Assembly (NCBI RefSeq): GCF_001426405.1 | Contig: NZ_LMEP01000005.1 | Coordinates: 10,927-74,926 of the forward strand | Length of the DNA stretch: 64,000 nt | Reading direction: 5' to 3' | DNA from: Streptomyces sp. Root1304 | Lineage (GTDB): Bacteria; Actinomycetota; Actinomycetes; Streptomycetales; Streptomycetaceae | Shown: in pieces, positions 35,327-42,992 of the stretch | How positions within the stretch are numbered: position 1 is the stretch's first letter | How the letters are laid out: every line of letters begins with the position of its first letter | The notes under the pieces: model-generated | Told to the model about the DNA's origin: nothing | What the model saw: only the letters and a program-made list of their open reading frames with translations | Databases searched by the model: none | Position numbers and translations under genes: made by a program

Positions 35327-36751
35327 GTGCGCACCCGCCTCCTGCCTCTGCTCATCATGCTGATGGCCGGCGTCCTGCTCGCCCTCGGCTTCCCGCTCGC
35401 CGCCAGCCTCGCCGCCGCCGAACAGCAGCGGGTCGTCGTCGACCGGCTCGACGACGCCGCGCGCTTCGCCGCCCTCGCGCAGTTCGTCAGCGAGACCAGC
35501 CCCCTCACCGACGAACGGCGGGCCACCCTCGGCGGCGAACTCGCCAGCTACCACGACGTGTACGGCATCCGGGCCGGCGTCTTCTACCGCAACAACCGCT
35601 CCATGGCCGCCGCCCCCGAGGACTGGGTCGTCCCGTACGACGGCGAGGGCAGGCGCGCCTTCAACGAGGCGCTGCTCGGCCGCCGCAGCCACGACCCGCC
35701 CCAGGTGTGGCCCTGGCAGGGCGACGCACGGCTCACCATCGCCTCCCCGGTCGTCCGTGACGGGGACGTCGTCGCCGTCGTCGTCACGGACTCGCCCACC
35801 GGGCCGCTGCGGAGCCGCATCCTGCGCGGCTGGCTGCTGATCTTCGCGGGCGAGGCGGCGGCCATGCTGCTCGCCGTCGGCGCGGCGTTCCGGCTCACCG
35901 GGTGGGTGCTGCGGCCGGTCCGCGTCCTCGACTCCGTCACCCACGACATCGCGACGGGGCGCATGAACTCCCGGGTCGCCGCGACCGGCGGACCGCCCGA
36001 GCTGCGGCGCCTCGCGCTCTCGTTCAACGAGATGGCCGACAACGTCGAGGAGGCGCTCGAACAGCAGCGGGCCTTCGTCGCCGACGCCTCCCACCAGCTG
36101 CGCAACCCGCTCGCCGCGCTGCTCCTGCGGATCGAGCTGCTCGCCATGGAGCTCCCCGAGGGCAACGAGGAGATCGCGTCCGTACGGACCGAGGGCAAGC
36201 GCCTCTCGCAGGTCCTCGACGACCTGCTCGACCTGGCGCTCGCCGAGCACGCGGCGGCCGAGCTGCGGCTGACCGACGTCGGGTCGCTCGCCGCCGAGCG
36301 GGTCGCGTCCTGGCGGCCGGTCGCCGACGACAAGGGCGTCGCGCTCACCGCGGAGTGCGGGGCGGTCACGGGGTGGGCGGACCCGGTCGCGCTCTCCAGC
36401 GCGCTCGACGCGGTGATCGACAACGCGCTGAAGTTCACTCCGGCCGGCGAGGAGGTCACGGTCACCGTCTCCCTCGTCTCCGGCGGGACGCACGTGGCCG
36501 TGGTCGTCGCCGACCGCGGCCCCGGCCTCACCGACGAGGAGCTGAGCCGGGTCGGCGACCGCTTCTGGCGCTCGGGCCGCCACCAGAACATCAAGGGTTC
36601 GGGCCTCGGCCTCTCCATCACCCGCGTCCTGCTCACGGCGGGCGGCGGCGGCATCGCCTTCGCCCCGAACGAACCGCACGGGCTGCGGGTGACGGTGACG
36701 GTGCCGCGACAGGCGCCGGAGAGGGAGCGGGAGGGGTTTGCCGGGCGGTAG
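35327..36751 (+). CDS. gluK: Sensor histidine kinase GluK
   Basis: 474 aa from GTG 35327, 18 bases after gluR, so co-transcribed. N-terminal helix residues 4-26, an extracytoplasmic sensing region ~30-165 and a second helix ~168-190 (GWLLIFAGEAAAMLLAVGAAF). HAMP region (WVLRPVRVLDSVTHDIATGRMNSRV) follows. H-box with H256 in DASHQLRNPLAALL, N-box DNALKFTPAG near 368, and G boxes DRGPGLTDEEL and KGSGLGLSI. All ATP-binding motifs are intact. Signal: glutamate, by orthology with S. coelicolor. The gene is convergent with a TAXI-type binding protein, a possible ligand presenter (inference). Confidence 0.9.
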   Translation: MRTRLLPLLIMLMAGVLLALGFPLAASLAAAEQQRVVVDRLDDAARFAALAQFVSETSPLTDERRATLGGELASYHDVYGIRAGVFYRNNRSMAAAPEDWVVPYDGEGRRAFNEALLGRRSHDPPQVWPWQGDARLTIASPVVRDGDVVAVVVTDSPTGPLRSRILRGWLLIFAGEAAAMLLAVGAAFRLTGWVLRPVRVLDSVTHDIATGRMNSRVAATGGPPELRRLALSFNEMADNVEEALEQQRAFVADASHQLRNPLAALLLRIELLAMELPEGNEEIASVRTEGKRLSQVLDDLLDLALAEHAAAELRLTDVGSLAAERVASWRPVADDKGVALTAECGAVTGWADPVALSSALDAVIDNALKFTPAGEEVTVTVSLVSGGTHVAVVVADRGPGLTDEELSRVGDRFWRSGRHQNIKGSGLGLSITRVLLTAGGGGIAFAPNEPHGLRVTVTVPRQAPEREREGFAGR

Positions 36752-36770
36752 GGGTTACCGGACGGTAGGG

Positions 36771-36814
36771 CTTACTGGGCCGTACGCCCTACTGCCCAGT
36801 AAGGCGTACGGGCC
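36771..36814. terminator. Overlapping hairpins between gluK and the TAXI gene
   Basis: CTTACTGGGC (36771-36780) pairs with GCCCAGTAAG (36794-36803), and the intervening CGTACGCC segment pairs with the following GGCGTACGGG (36803-36813). The order is A-B-A'-B', so the two stems are alternative or form a pseudoknot. It sits between convergent genes and probably acts as a bidirectional terminator. Confidence 0.6.
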
Positions 36815-36844
36815 GGTAGCTCTCACCGGCCCGCGGAGCCACCG

Positions 36845-37843
36845 TCACGGCTTCACCGAGCGGTAGTAGCGGCGGGCGCCGTCGTGGAGGGGGAGGGGTT
36901 CCGTGTAGACGGCGGTCCTGAGGTCCACCAGCTGGGCCGGGTGGACCAGCCTGCCGATCCCGTCGCGGCTCCCGATCACCGTGCGGGTGAAGCCCTCCAC
37001 CAGGTCCGTGTCCGCCTCCACCGTCGTGACCAGCAGGTTCGCCACCGCCAGGGTCTCGATCGGCCGGCCGTCCTGCGCCTTGGCGTACGCGTCGGCGGGG
37101 ATCACCGCGGACCGGTAGTCGCGGGTCGACTCGCCGACGTCGTGGAGCCGGTCCACGAGGGCCGCGTCCAGCGGGATCAGCCGGACCTCGGTGCGCTCGG
37201 CCAGGTTCTGGACCGCCTGGGTGGGCAGGCCGCCCGACCAGAAGAAGGCGTCGAGGTCGCCGCGCTCCAGCCGCTTCGGCATCGTGTCGATGCCCGCCGA
37301 GACCGGTTCGATGTCGCGTACGGGGGCGAGGCCCGCCGCCGCGAGGACCCGGTCGGCGATCAGCCGTACGCCCGAGCCGTCCTGGCCGACACCGACCTTC
37401 AGACCGCGCAGGTCCCGCACCGACTGCACCGAGGAGCCCTTGCGCACCACGAGCTGGACGTAGTCGTCGTAGAGGCGGGCGCAGCCGCGCAGCCGCTCGA
37501 AGCCGGGCCTGCGTTCCCGCTGGTACTGGGCCACCGCGTCGGCCGTCGCGATGGTGAAGTCGGCCTTGCCGGTGGCCACCCGGGCCAGGTTCTGCTGGGA
37601 GCCCTCGCTGTCCGTGAGCCGTATCGAGACCTCGGGAAGGTCCTTGGCCAGGGACTGCTTGAGCAGCTTGCCGTACCGCTGGTAGACGCCGGTGGGGACA
37701 CCCGTACTGAACGTGACCGTGCCGCTGGGTGCGGGGGCGCCGAAGGGCATCAGCCACCAGAGCAGCACCCCGCACACCGCGAGCAGCGCGGCCGAGACCG
37801 CGAGGACACGGCGGCGGGCGGTACGGGAGAGCGAGGCGGACAT
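36845..37843 (-). CDS. TAXI-family TRAP-type solute-binding protein
   Basis: 332 aa from ATG 37843. The N-terminal helix (residues 10-33, VLAVSAALLAVCGVLLWWLMP) is an uncleaved anchor or signal; no lipobox. The mature region matches TAXI receptors: STGVPTGVYQRYGKLLKQSL near residues 45-65 (the TGGxxGxYY-like motif), DSEGSQQNLARVATGKADFTIATADAV near 78-105, LRGLKVGVGQDGSGVRLIADRVL and DIEPVSAGIDTMPKRLERGDLDAFFWSGGLPT near 180-210. TAXI proteins bind glutamate or other acids for TRAP transporters, but no DctM-like permease is nearby. Next to GluRK, so possibly an accessory sensor (inference). Confidence 0.88.
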   Translation of the reverse strand: MSASLSRTARRRVLAVSAALLAVCGVLLWWLMPFGAPAPSGTVTFSTGVPTGVYQRYGKLLKQSLAKDLPEVSIRLTDSEGSQQNLARVATGKADFTIATADAVAQYQRERRPGFERLRGCARLYDDYVQLVVRKGSSVQSVRDLRGLKVGVGQDGSGVRLIADRVLAAAGLAPVRDIEPVSAGIDTMPKRLERGDLDAFFWSGGLPTQAVQNLAERTEVRLIPLDAALVDRLHDVGESTRDYRSAVIPADAYAKAQDGRPIETLAVANLLVTTVEADTDLVEGFTRTVIGSRDGIGRLVHPAQLVDLRTAVYTEPLPLHDGARRYYRSVKP

Positions 37844-37887
37844 GCGGCGATAGTGCCAGCCGGGTGCGGTTCCTGGCCAGCGTCGCC

Positions 37888-37992
37888 GGTGTCCGCCCGC
37901 GGTCGTCGGCGACGCCTGCCCACGGCCTCTGGTGTCCGCCCGCGGTCGTGAGGTGTCCGCCCACAGTCGTCAGGTGTCCGCCCGCGCGGGGC
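37888..37992. repeat. Four copies of a 20-base GGTGTCCGCCC repeat
   Basis: Copies at 37888-37907, 37931-37950, 37952-37971 and 37973-37992, unit GGTGTCCGCCCGCGGTCGTC with increasing divergence. The last three are spaced exactly 21 bases apart, and the fourth merges into a strong hairpin. Located in the 211-base gap between the TAXI and RCC1 genes. Confidence 0.75.
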
Positions 37993-38017
37993 CGGCGAGA
38001 GCCCCGCGCGGGCGGAC
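37976..38017. terminator. Perfect 17-bp hairpin distal to the RCC1 operon
   Basis: GTCCGCCCGCGCGGGGC (37976-37992) is exactly complementary to 38001-38017 around an 8-base loop. It lies 37-79 bases beyond the stop of the last RCC1 gene and probably completes termination, insulating the TAXI gene upstream region. Confidence 0.65.
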
Positions 38018-38027
38018 GGCACCAGGA

Positions 38028-38050
38028 GCCGTCGGGTCTCACCCGACGGC
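38028..38050 (-). terminator. Terminator immediately after the RCC1 operon
   Basis: GCCGTCGGGT (38028-38037) and ACCCGACGGC (38041-38050) form a perfect 10-bp stem with a CTC loop, four bases after the stop codon of the last RCC1 gene (38055). Confidence 0.75.
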
Positions 38051-38054
38051 GGCC

Positions 38055-39236
38055 TCAGTACGCGAAGCCCGACTTGCCCGTCATCGTCGTCGTGAGGTGG
38101 GTGATGCCGCTGCCCGGCGGCAGCGCCGTGGTCGTGGTCGTGGGCGTCGTCGTGGAGCCGTCGCCGAGCTGGGCGGCCCCGTTGGCGCCCCAGCCGATCA
38201 CCGAGCCGTCGTCGAGCGCGGCCAGGGTGAAGTCGGCGCCGCCCGCGATGCTCTGGACGCCCTGGAGGGCGTCCAGGACGACCGGGGTGGTGCGGTTGGC
38301 GTTGGTGCCGTCGCCGAGCTGCCGGTCGGTGTTCTTGCCCCAGCCGGCCACGCTGCCGTCGTCGAGGACGGCGAAGCCGGACGCGGAGGTGGCGAAGATC
38401 CGGGCCACCGCGTCGAGGTAGGCGACGTCGACGGGCTTGTTGCTGTCGATGGTGGAGTCGTTGCCGAGCTGGCCCTCGGCGCCCTTGCCCCAGGACTTCA
38501 CGGTGCCGTCGGCGGTGAGCGCGAGGACGTGGTCGCAGCCCACGGCGATGGACTCCACGTCGGCCAGGTCCGGGACCTTCTGCGGGGTCTCGCGGGTGGT
38601 GTTGTTGCCGGTCCCCAGGCGCCCGTTGTCGCCCTTGCCCCAGGTCCACACCGTGCCGTCCTGCCGGAGCGCCACGCTGAAGTCGCAGCCCGCGCCGACG
38701 TCCTTCACCTTGTCCAGGCTCTGCACCGGGATCGGGTTCTTGTACGGGTTGGTGGTGTCCTGGCCGGTGCCGAGCTGCTTGGAGGCGTTGCTTCCCCAGG
38801 CGAGGATCCGGCCGCCCTTGACGGCGAGGACGTGGTTGAGACCGGCCGAGACCTCGCTGACCCCGGAGAGCCCGGCGACGGTGGCGGGGAAGCTCTGGGC
38901 GGTGGTGGTGCCGTTCCCGAGCTGGCCGGTGGTGTTGGACCCCCAGCTCTTGACTGTGCCGTCCTTGAGGAGCGCGACGGCGAATGCGTTGGCGGCGGTA
39001 CCGGCTCCGCCTCCGCCGCCGGACATCTCGCGCACGTCGTCACGGGTGATGCCGGTGACGGCGGCGGGGGTCTGCTGGGGGAGGAGGCTGCCGTTGCCGA
39101 GCTGGCCCTGGGCGTTCTCGCCCCAGGCACGTACCCAGGGGTCGGTACCGGCGGCGTGGGCGGAGAGGCAGGGGGAGGCGAGCGCGGTGGCCGCCGTGAG
39201 GGAGGCGAGCAGGGTGAGACGTCTCTTCGGGGACAT
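38055..39236 (-). CDS. Secreted RCC1-repeat protein (copy A)
   Basis: 393 aa from ATG 39236. Sec signal peptide: KRRLTLLASLTAATALASPCLSAHAAG, cleavage expected after AHA near residue 28. The mature part is seven RCC1 repeats with the W-G-x-N-x-x-x-Q-L-G-x-G core (WGENAQGQLGNG, WGSNTTGQLGNG, WGSNASKQLGTG, WGKGDNGRLGTG, WGKGAEGQLGND, WGKNTDRQLGDG, WGANGAAQLGDG), enough for a closed seven-bladed beta-propeller. Two cysteines sit in neighbouring blades (VGAGCDFSVAL, IAVGCDHVLAL). The tail PGSGITHLTTTMTGKSGFAY is shared in pattern with its two neighbours. Last gene of a three-gene operon, 19 bases after copy B. Function unknown; RCC1 propellers typically bind proteins or nucleic acids. Confidence 0.88.
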   Translation of the reverse strand: MSPKRRLTLLASLTAATALASPCLSAHAAGTDPWVRAWGENAQGQLGNGSLLPQQTPAAVTGITRDDVREMSGGGGGAGTAANAFAVALLKDGTVKSWGSNTTGQLGNGTTTAQSFPATVAGLSGVSEVSAGLNHVLAVKGGRILAWGSNASKQLGTGQDTTNPYKNPIPVQSLDKVKDVGAGCDFSVALRQDGTVWTWGKGDNGRLGTGNNTTRETPQKVPDLADVESIAVGCDHVLALTADGTVKSWGKGAEGQLGNDSTIDSNKPVDVAYLDAVARIFATSASGFAVLDDGSVAGWGKNTDRQLGDGTNANRTTPVVLDALQGVQSIAGGADFTLAALDDGSVIGWGANGAAQLGDGSTTTPTTTTTALPPGSGITHLTTTMTGKSGFAY

Positions 39237-39255
39237 CGGTGGGACCTTTCGGGGT

Positions 39256-40425
39256 TCAGTAGGCGTAGCTGGACTTCGACACGGTCGAGGCCGAGACGCG
39301 GGTCGTTCCGCTGCCCGGGGGCAGGGAGACGACGGGAGTGAGGGAAGGGGTGGTGGTGCCGTCGCCGAGTTGCCCGGTGTCGTTGTCGCCCCAGGCGAGG
39401 ACGGACCCGTCGTCGAGGACGGCGAGGGTGTGCCGATAGCCGCAGGACAGTGCCCGCACGCCGCTCGCTCCGGGCACCGGGACCGGTGTCGTCCGGGTGA
39501 CGGTGGTGCCGTCGCCGAGCTGGCCGGCGGCGTTCCATCCCCAGGCACGGACACTGCCGTCGTCGAGGACGGCGAAGTTGTGATGGCCGCCGGAGTAGAT
39601 CCTCGCGACGCCGTCGAGGTGCTTCACGTCCACGGGCGACGGGCTGGAATCGACGCCGTCGTCGCCGAGCTGGCCGCTGTTGCCGCGCCCCCAGGACTTG
39701 ACCGTGCCGTCGGCCGTGAGCGCGAGGGTGTGGTAGCAGCCGGCTGCGACGGCCACGGCGTCCACCAGGCCCGGTACCTTCTTCGGGGTGCTCTGGTCGG
39801 TCGTCGAACCGATGCCCAGCTGGCCGTCGGCGTTCCGGCCCCAGGTCCAGACCGTGCCGTCCTCGCGGAGGGCGACGCCGTGGTAGCAGCCGGCGGTCAC
39901 CTCCTTCACCTTGTTCAGGCTCTGGACGGCGACCGGGCGGGTGGTCGCCGTGCTCGGGTCGGGGAGGCCGTCGCCGAGCTGTCCGTAGGCGTCGTTCCCC
40001 CACGACAGCATCCGGCCGCCGCGCAGGGCCAGGGCGAAGTCGAGGCCCGCCGCGATGCCGGACACCCCGGACAGACCGGCGACCGCCGCCGGGGACGGCC
40101 TGCCGGCGGTCGTGCCGTCGCCCAGTTGACCGTTGCCGTTGCCGCCCCAGGACTGGACGGTTCCGTCACGCAGCAGCGCAAGGGCGAACACCTGCTCCTT
40201 GACCCAGCCGCCGCTCGTCAGCTCGCGCAGATCGTTCCGGGCGAGGCCCTTCACGGCCGAGGGGGTCAGCTGGTCGAGCACGCTGCCGTTGCCGAGCTGG
40301 CCGCCGGCGTTCGTCCCCCAGGCCCGCGCCCAGGGATCGTGTGGTTCGGCCCGTGCGGGGCCCGCCGAGAGGGCCAGTACGGCCAGGGCGAGGAGCGCGG
40401 TTCTCCGTACGTACGCGTACCTCAT
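39256..40425 (-). CDS. Secreted RCC1-repeat protein (copy B)
   Basis: 389 aa from ATG 40425 (MRYAYVRRTALLALAVLALS); a GTG three codons earlier (40434) is possible, neither has a strong binding site. Signal peptide ends near GPARAEP (residue ~25). Seven RCC1 blades (WGTNAGGQLGNG through WGDNDTGQLGDG). Cysteines at equivalent blade positions to the other copies (VTAGCYHGVAL, VAAGCYHTLAL) plus a third in ALSCGYRHTLAV. The C-terminus is PGSGTTRVSASTVSKSSYAY. Middle gene of the operon, 16 bases after copy C. Sequence identity with copies A and C is moderate and spread over the whole length, so the duplication is old. Confidence 0.88.
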   Translation of the reverse strand: MRYAYVRRTALLALAVLALSAGPARAEPHDPWARAWGTNAGGQLGNGSVLDQLTPSAVKGLARNDLRELTSGGWVKEQVFALALLRDGTVQSWGGNGNGQLGDGTTAGRPSPAAVAGLSGVSGIAAGLDFALALRGGRMLSWGNDAYGQLGDGLPDPSTATTRPVAVQSLNKVKEVTAGCYHGVALREDGTVWTWGRNADGQLGIGSTTDQSTPKKVPGLVDAVAVAAGCYHTLALTADGTVKSWGRGNSGQLGDDGVDSSPSPVDVKHLDGVARIYSGGHHNFAVLDDGSVRAWGWNAAGQLGDGTTVTRTTPVPVPGASGVRALSCGYRHTLAVLDDGSVLAWGDNDTGQLGDGTTTPSLTPVVSLPPGSGTTRVSASTVSKSSYAY

Positions 40426-40441
40426 GGGAGCCACGCCCCGC

Positions 40442-41677
40442 TCAGTACGCGTAGGTCGTGTTACCGCCCAGCGAGACGGCCACGTTCTTGATCGCCGAGC
40501 CCTCGTTGAGGATCTTCACCGACTCGTAGCGCGAGACCGTCGTGCCGTTGCCGAGCTGGCCTTCGCTGTTGTTGCCCCAGGCGAAGACGTCGTCGGCCGT
40601 GACGGCGACGCCGTGCCGGGCGCCCGCCGCGAGGTGCTGGACGCCTTCGAGGCGCGGGATCTCGACCGGCGCCGTGCGGTTGGTGCGGGAGACGTTGGAG
40701 TCGAAGGCCTCGTCGGACTCCAGGAGCTGGCCGTACTGGTTGTTGCCCCAGCCCCAGACGTGGCTGTCGCTGGTCTTCACGTAGTTGTGGAAGGCGCCCG
40801 CCTCGATGTCCGAGACGCCCTCGACCCAGTCGACGTCCACGGGGAGGGTGGAGGACTTGGTGGAGGAGTTGCCGAGCTGGCCGTAGAGGTTGTAGCCCCA
40901 GGACTTGACCGTGTCGTCGGAGGTCAGGGCGAGCGCGTGGTAGCAGCCCGCGTCGATCTCCACGACGTTCTCCAGGCCCACGACCTGCCGGGGTACGGAG
41001 CTGGTGGCGCGGGTGCCGGTGCCCAGCTGGCCGTGGATGCCGCGGCCCCAGGCGTACACCTTGCCGTTCTCCAGGAGGGCGAGGCTGAAGTCGCAGCCCG
41101 CCGAGATCTGCTTCACCTTGGGCATGCCCTGGACGCGGTCGGGGACCGTACGGCTGTCGCCGGTGCGGTTGTTGCCGAGCTGGCCGTAGGAGTTGTCGCC
41201 CCAGGAGTAGACCTGGCCGCCGGTGTCGAGGGCCAGGGCGTGCTTCCCGCCGGCCGCGATGTCCTTGATGTTCGCCAGGCGGGGGACGGTGGTGGGCACG
41301 GTCTGGTTGGTGTTGCCGCCGTTGCCGAGCTGGCCGGAGGAGTTGTGGCCCCAGGACTTGACGGTCTTGTCGGTACGGGCGAGGGCGAAGGAATCGGCCG
41401 ACGAGGTGCCGCCTGCCGACATCTGGTCCACGTCGCCGCGGAAGAGGCTGGTGACCGAGGTCGGGCTGAGGCTGTCGGCGAGGGTGCCGTTGCCCAGCTG
41501 GCCGGTGCGGCCGGCACCCCAGCTCAGCACGGTCGGGTTGCCCTCGTTGGCGGTCGCGGCGGTCGCGGCGGGGGCGAGCGCGGGCAGCGTGGTGAGCGCG
41601 GCGGCCGTCAGGACGGCGGCGAGGAACGGCCGGGCGCGCCGGCCGGGGCGCGGAGGGACGGGTCGTGAACGGGACAT
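40442..41677 (-). CDS. Secreted RCC1-repeat protein (copy C)
   Basis: 411 aa from ATG 41677 with AAGGAGA 8 bases upstream; the first gene of the operon. Signal peptide: RPRPG-type basic start then FLAAVLTAAALTTLPALAPAATAATA, cleavage expected near residue 40. Seven RCC1 blades (WGAGRTGQLGNG, WGHNSSGQLGNG, WGDNSYGQLGNN, WGRGIHGQLGTG, WGYNLYGQLGNS, WGNNQYGQLLES, WGNNSEGQLGNG). Cysteines ISAGCDFSLAL and IDAGCYHALAL correspond to those of A and B. The C-terminal strand ends NVAVSLGGNTTYAY. It is divergent from three other secreted-protein genes across a 662-base region. Confidence 0.88.
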   Translation of the reverse strand: MSRSRPVPPRPGRRARPFLAAVLTAAALTTLPALAPAATAATANEGNPTVLSWGAGRTGQLGNGTLADSLSPTSVTSLFRGDVDQMSAGGTSSADSFALARTDKTVKSWGHNSSGQLGNGGNTNQTVPTTVPRLANIKDIAAGGKHALALDTGGQVYSWGDNSYGQLGNNRTGDSRTVPDRVQGMPKVKQISAGCDFSLALLENGKVYAWGRGIHGQLGTGTRATSSVPRQVVGLENVVEIDAGCYHALALTSDDTVKSWGYNLYGQLGNSSTKSSTLPVDVDWVEGVSDIEAGAFHNYVKTSDSHVWGWGNNQYGQLLESDEAFDSNVSRTNRTAPVEIPRLEGVQHLAAGARHGVAVTADDVFAWGNNSEGQLGNGTTVSRYESVKILNEGSAIKNVAVSLGGNTTYAY

Positions 41678-42339
41678 GGCTCTGCTCTCCTTCGACGGGG
41701 ACATACGGGAGCGCGGCGGCCGGTCCGTGCCCTCCGCGGAAGGCGCGGAGGCGTACGGAGCCGGTCGCGGGTCATGCGAACACGGCGTGCCGGGACCTCG
41801 GGCACGGGTCGCCCAAGGCCTGGTGCGACGGCCGGGACGGGCCGTCGGGCACATGAGCAGACTGTCCGAGAACGATCACCGCGGCGAGCCGGAATCGCTG
41901 AAACACCCGTTTGTCGGACCTCCGTTCGGGGTGGTGACGAGGGGGCGCACTCACCCCCGGAGCGGGCCCTGCCGGGACGGCTCCGCGGAGGCTCCGGCGG
42001 GCCGCCGAACGGCGGCGGCCGGGGGAGTGAGAGGCCCCGCCGCGCACGGTCGTCCGGTCTCTCGCCCGGACCCCGGATCCCTACGAACGGGTGGACCGGC
42101 GGGCCCCGCGACCGGCTCCCGGACCCGTCGGGACAGGGCCCCCGGGGCGGCCCCGAGTGCGCTCCGCCGAAGTGGTGAGCGGCCTCCGGGGTGCGCGCCG
42201 GGCCGTGTGTCGCGGCGGGGTGCCGGGGCCCCTGCGGCTAGCGTCGGGATGCGCTCGGTGATCTTGAGGACAGTCCCCTGTCCGCCCCTGGCGTCCCCAC
42301 CCGAGCACCCCAACTCGCCCCTGTCTCAAGGGAGTTCCC
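41678..42339. other. 662-base divergent intergenic region, no gene supported
   Basis: Separates the RCC1 operon from the three-gene secreted cluster and must hold both promoters. A TAGCGT -10-like box at 42239-42244 lies about 95 bases before the 42340 start. GGGCGGCC- and CGGGCAC-type inverted repeats occur near 41790-41850. Open frames through it are Gly/Arg/Pro-rich without binding sites, and I consider them shadows. Confidence 0.5.
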
Positions 42340-42825
42340 ATGCCCGCATTGAAGGCCTCGGCACGCCGTGTGCTGGCCGCGACCGTCCTCGTCGCCGCTC
42401 TCGCACTGCCCCTGGCCACCACCGCCCACGCCGAGGAGTGCAAGCCCGACGACCAGGCCTGCCTGGACAAGGAGGCCAACGCCAAGGAGGCCAAGGAGAT
42501 CGAGGAGCAGCAGAAGAAGACCCAGGAGGCGGCCGGCAAGGCCGACAAGGACATCAAGGACGCGGGCAAGAAGCTGGACGAGTGCCCGCCCGATTCCACC
42601 TCCTGCATGGGCAAGCTGACCGGCGGCAAGGGCGCCGCCGAGGAGCAGGGCCTCAAGGACATGACCGACACCATCTCCTCGAACGAGCCCGAGCCCGCGG
42701 ACAACGCGGCCCAGGCCGTGACGTCGACCTGCGAGTCCTTCCCGGGCTCGCTGCCGCAGGGATCCACCGACCCGGGGCAGTCCCCCTTCCCGGTCGACCA
42801 GCTCTGCGGCCTCCTCGGCGACTGA
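42340..42825 (+). CDS. Small secreted cysteine-containing protein, unknown
   Basis: 161 aa from ATG 42340 with AAGGGAG upstream. Signal peptide residues 1-31 (RRVLAATVLVAALALPLATTAHA). The mature region starts EECKPDDQAC, followed by a charged helix or coiled coil (residues ~47-80: KEANAKEAKEIEEQQKKTQEAAG) and another CPPDSTSC pair, an acidic linker, then STCESF and QLC near the end. Six cysteines in a 130-residue exported domain suggest three disulfides. No family recognised. First of three same-strand secreted genes; 167 bases separate it from the next. Confidence 0.75.
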   Translation: MPALKASARRVLAATVLVAALALPLATTAHAEECKPDDQACLDKEANAKEAKEIEEQQKKTQEAAGKADKDIKDAGKKLDECPPDSTSCMGKLTGGKGAAEEQGLKDMTDTISSNEPEPADNAAQAVTSTCESFPGSLPQGSTDPGQSPFPVDQLCGLLGD

Positions 42826-42849
42826 CCGCAGCTCATACGCCGCGCTTCT

Positions 42850-42985
42850 CCGCGCACGTACCCACGCACCTGCGCGTACGTCCCCCGTACCGCCCGTGCG
42901 CCCCCGTGCGTCCCCCCCCGCAAGTCCCCCGTACGTCCCCCGTGCGTCCCCGCGCACGTCCCCTCCCGTCCGTCCCCGAAGGGAA
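42850..42985. repeat. C-rich CGTCCCC repeat tract between two secreted-protein genes
   Basis: About ten degenerate copies of CGTRCGTCCCC(C) (for example CGTACGTCCCCC, CGTGCGTCCCC, CGCACGTCCCC). The complementary strand has G4-5 runs every 6-8 bases, so it could form a G-quadruplex, and the RNA would be strongly C-rich like a Rho-loading site. Ends 5-10 bases before the binding site of the next gene. Confidence 0.75.
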
Positions 42986-42992
42986 CCCCGTC

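Noticed and set aside
41774..42178. 134-codon ORF in the intergenic region
   Set aside because: Arg/Gly/Pro-rich, no ribosome site, and lies across the presumed promoters.
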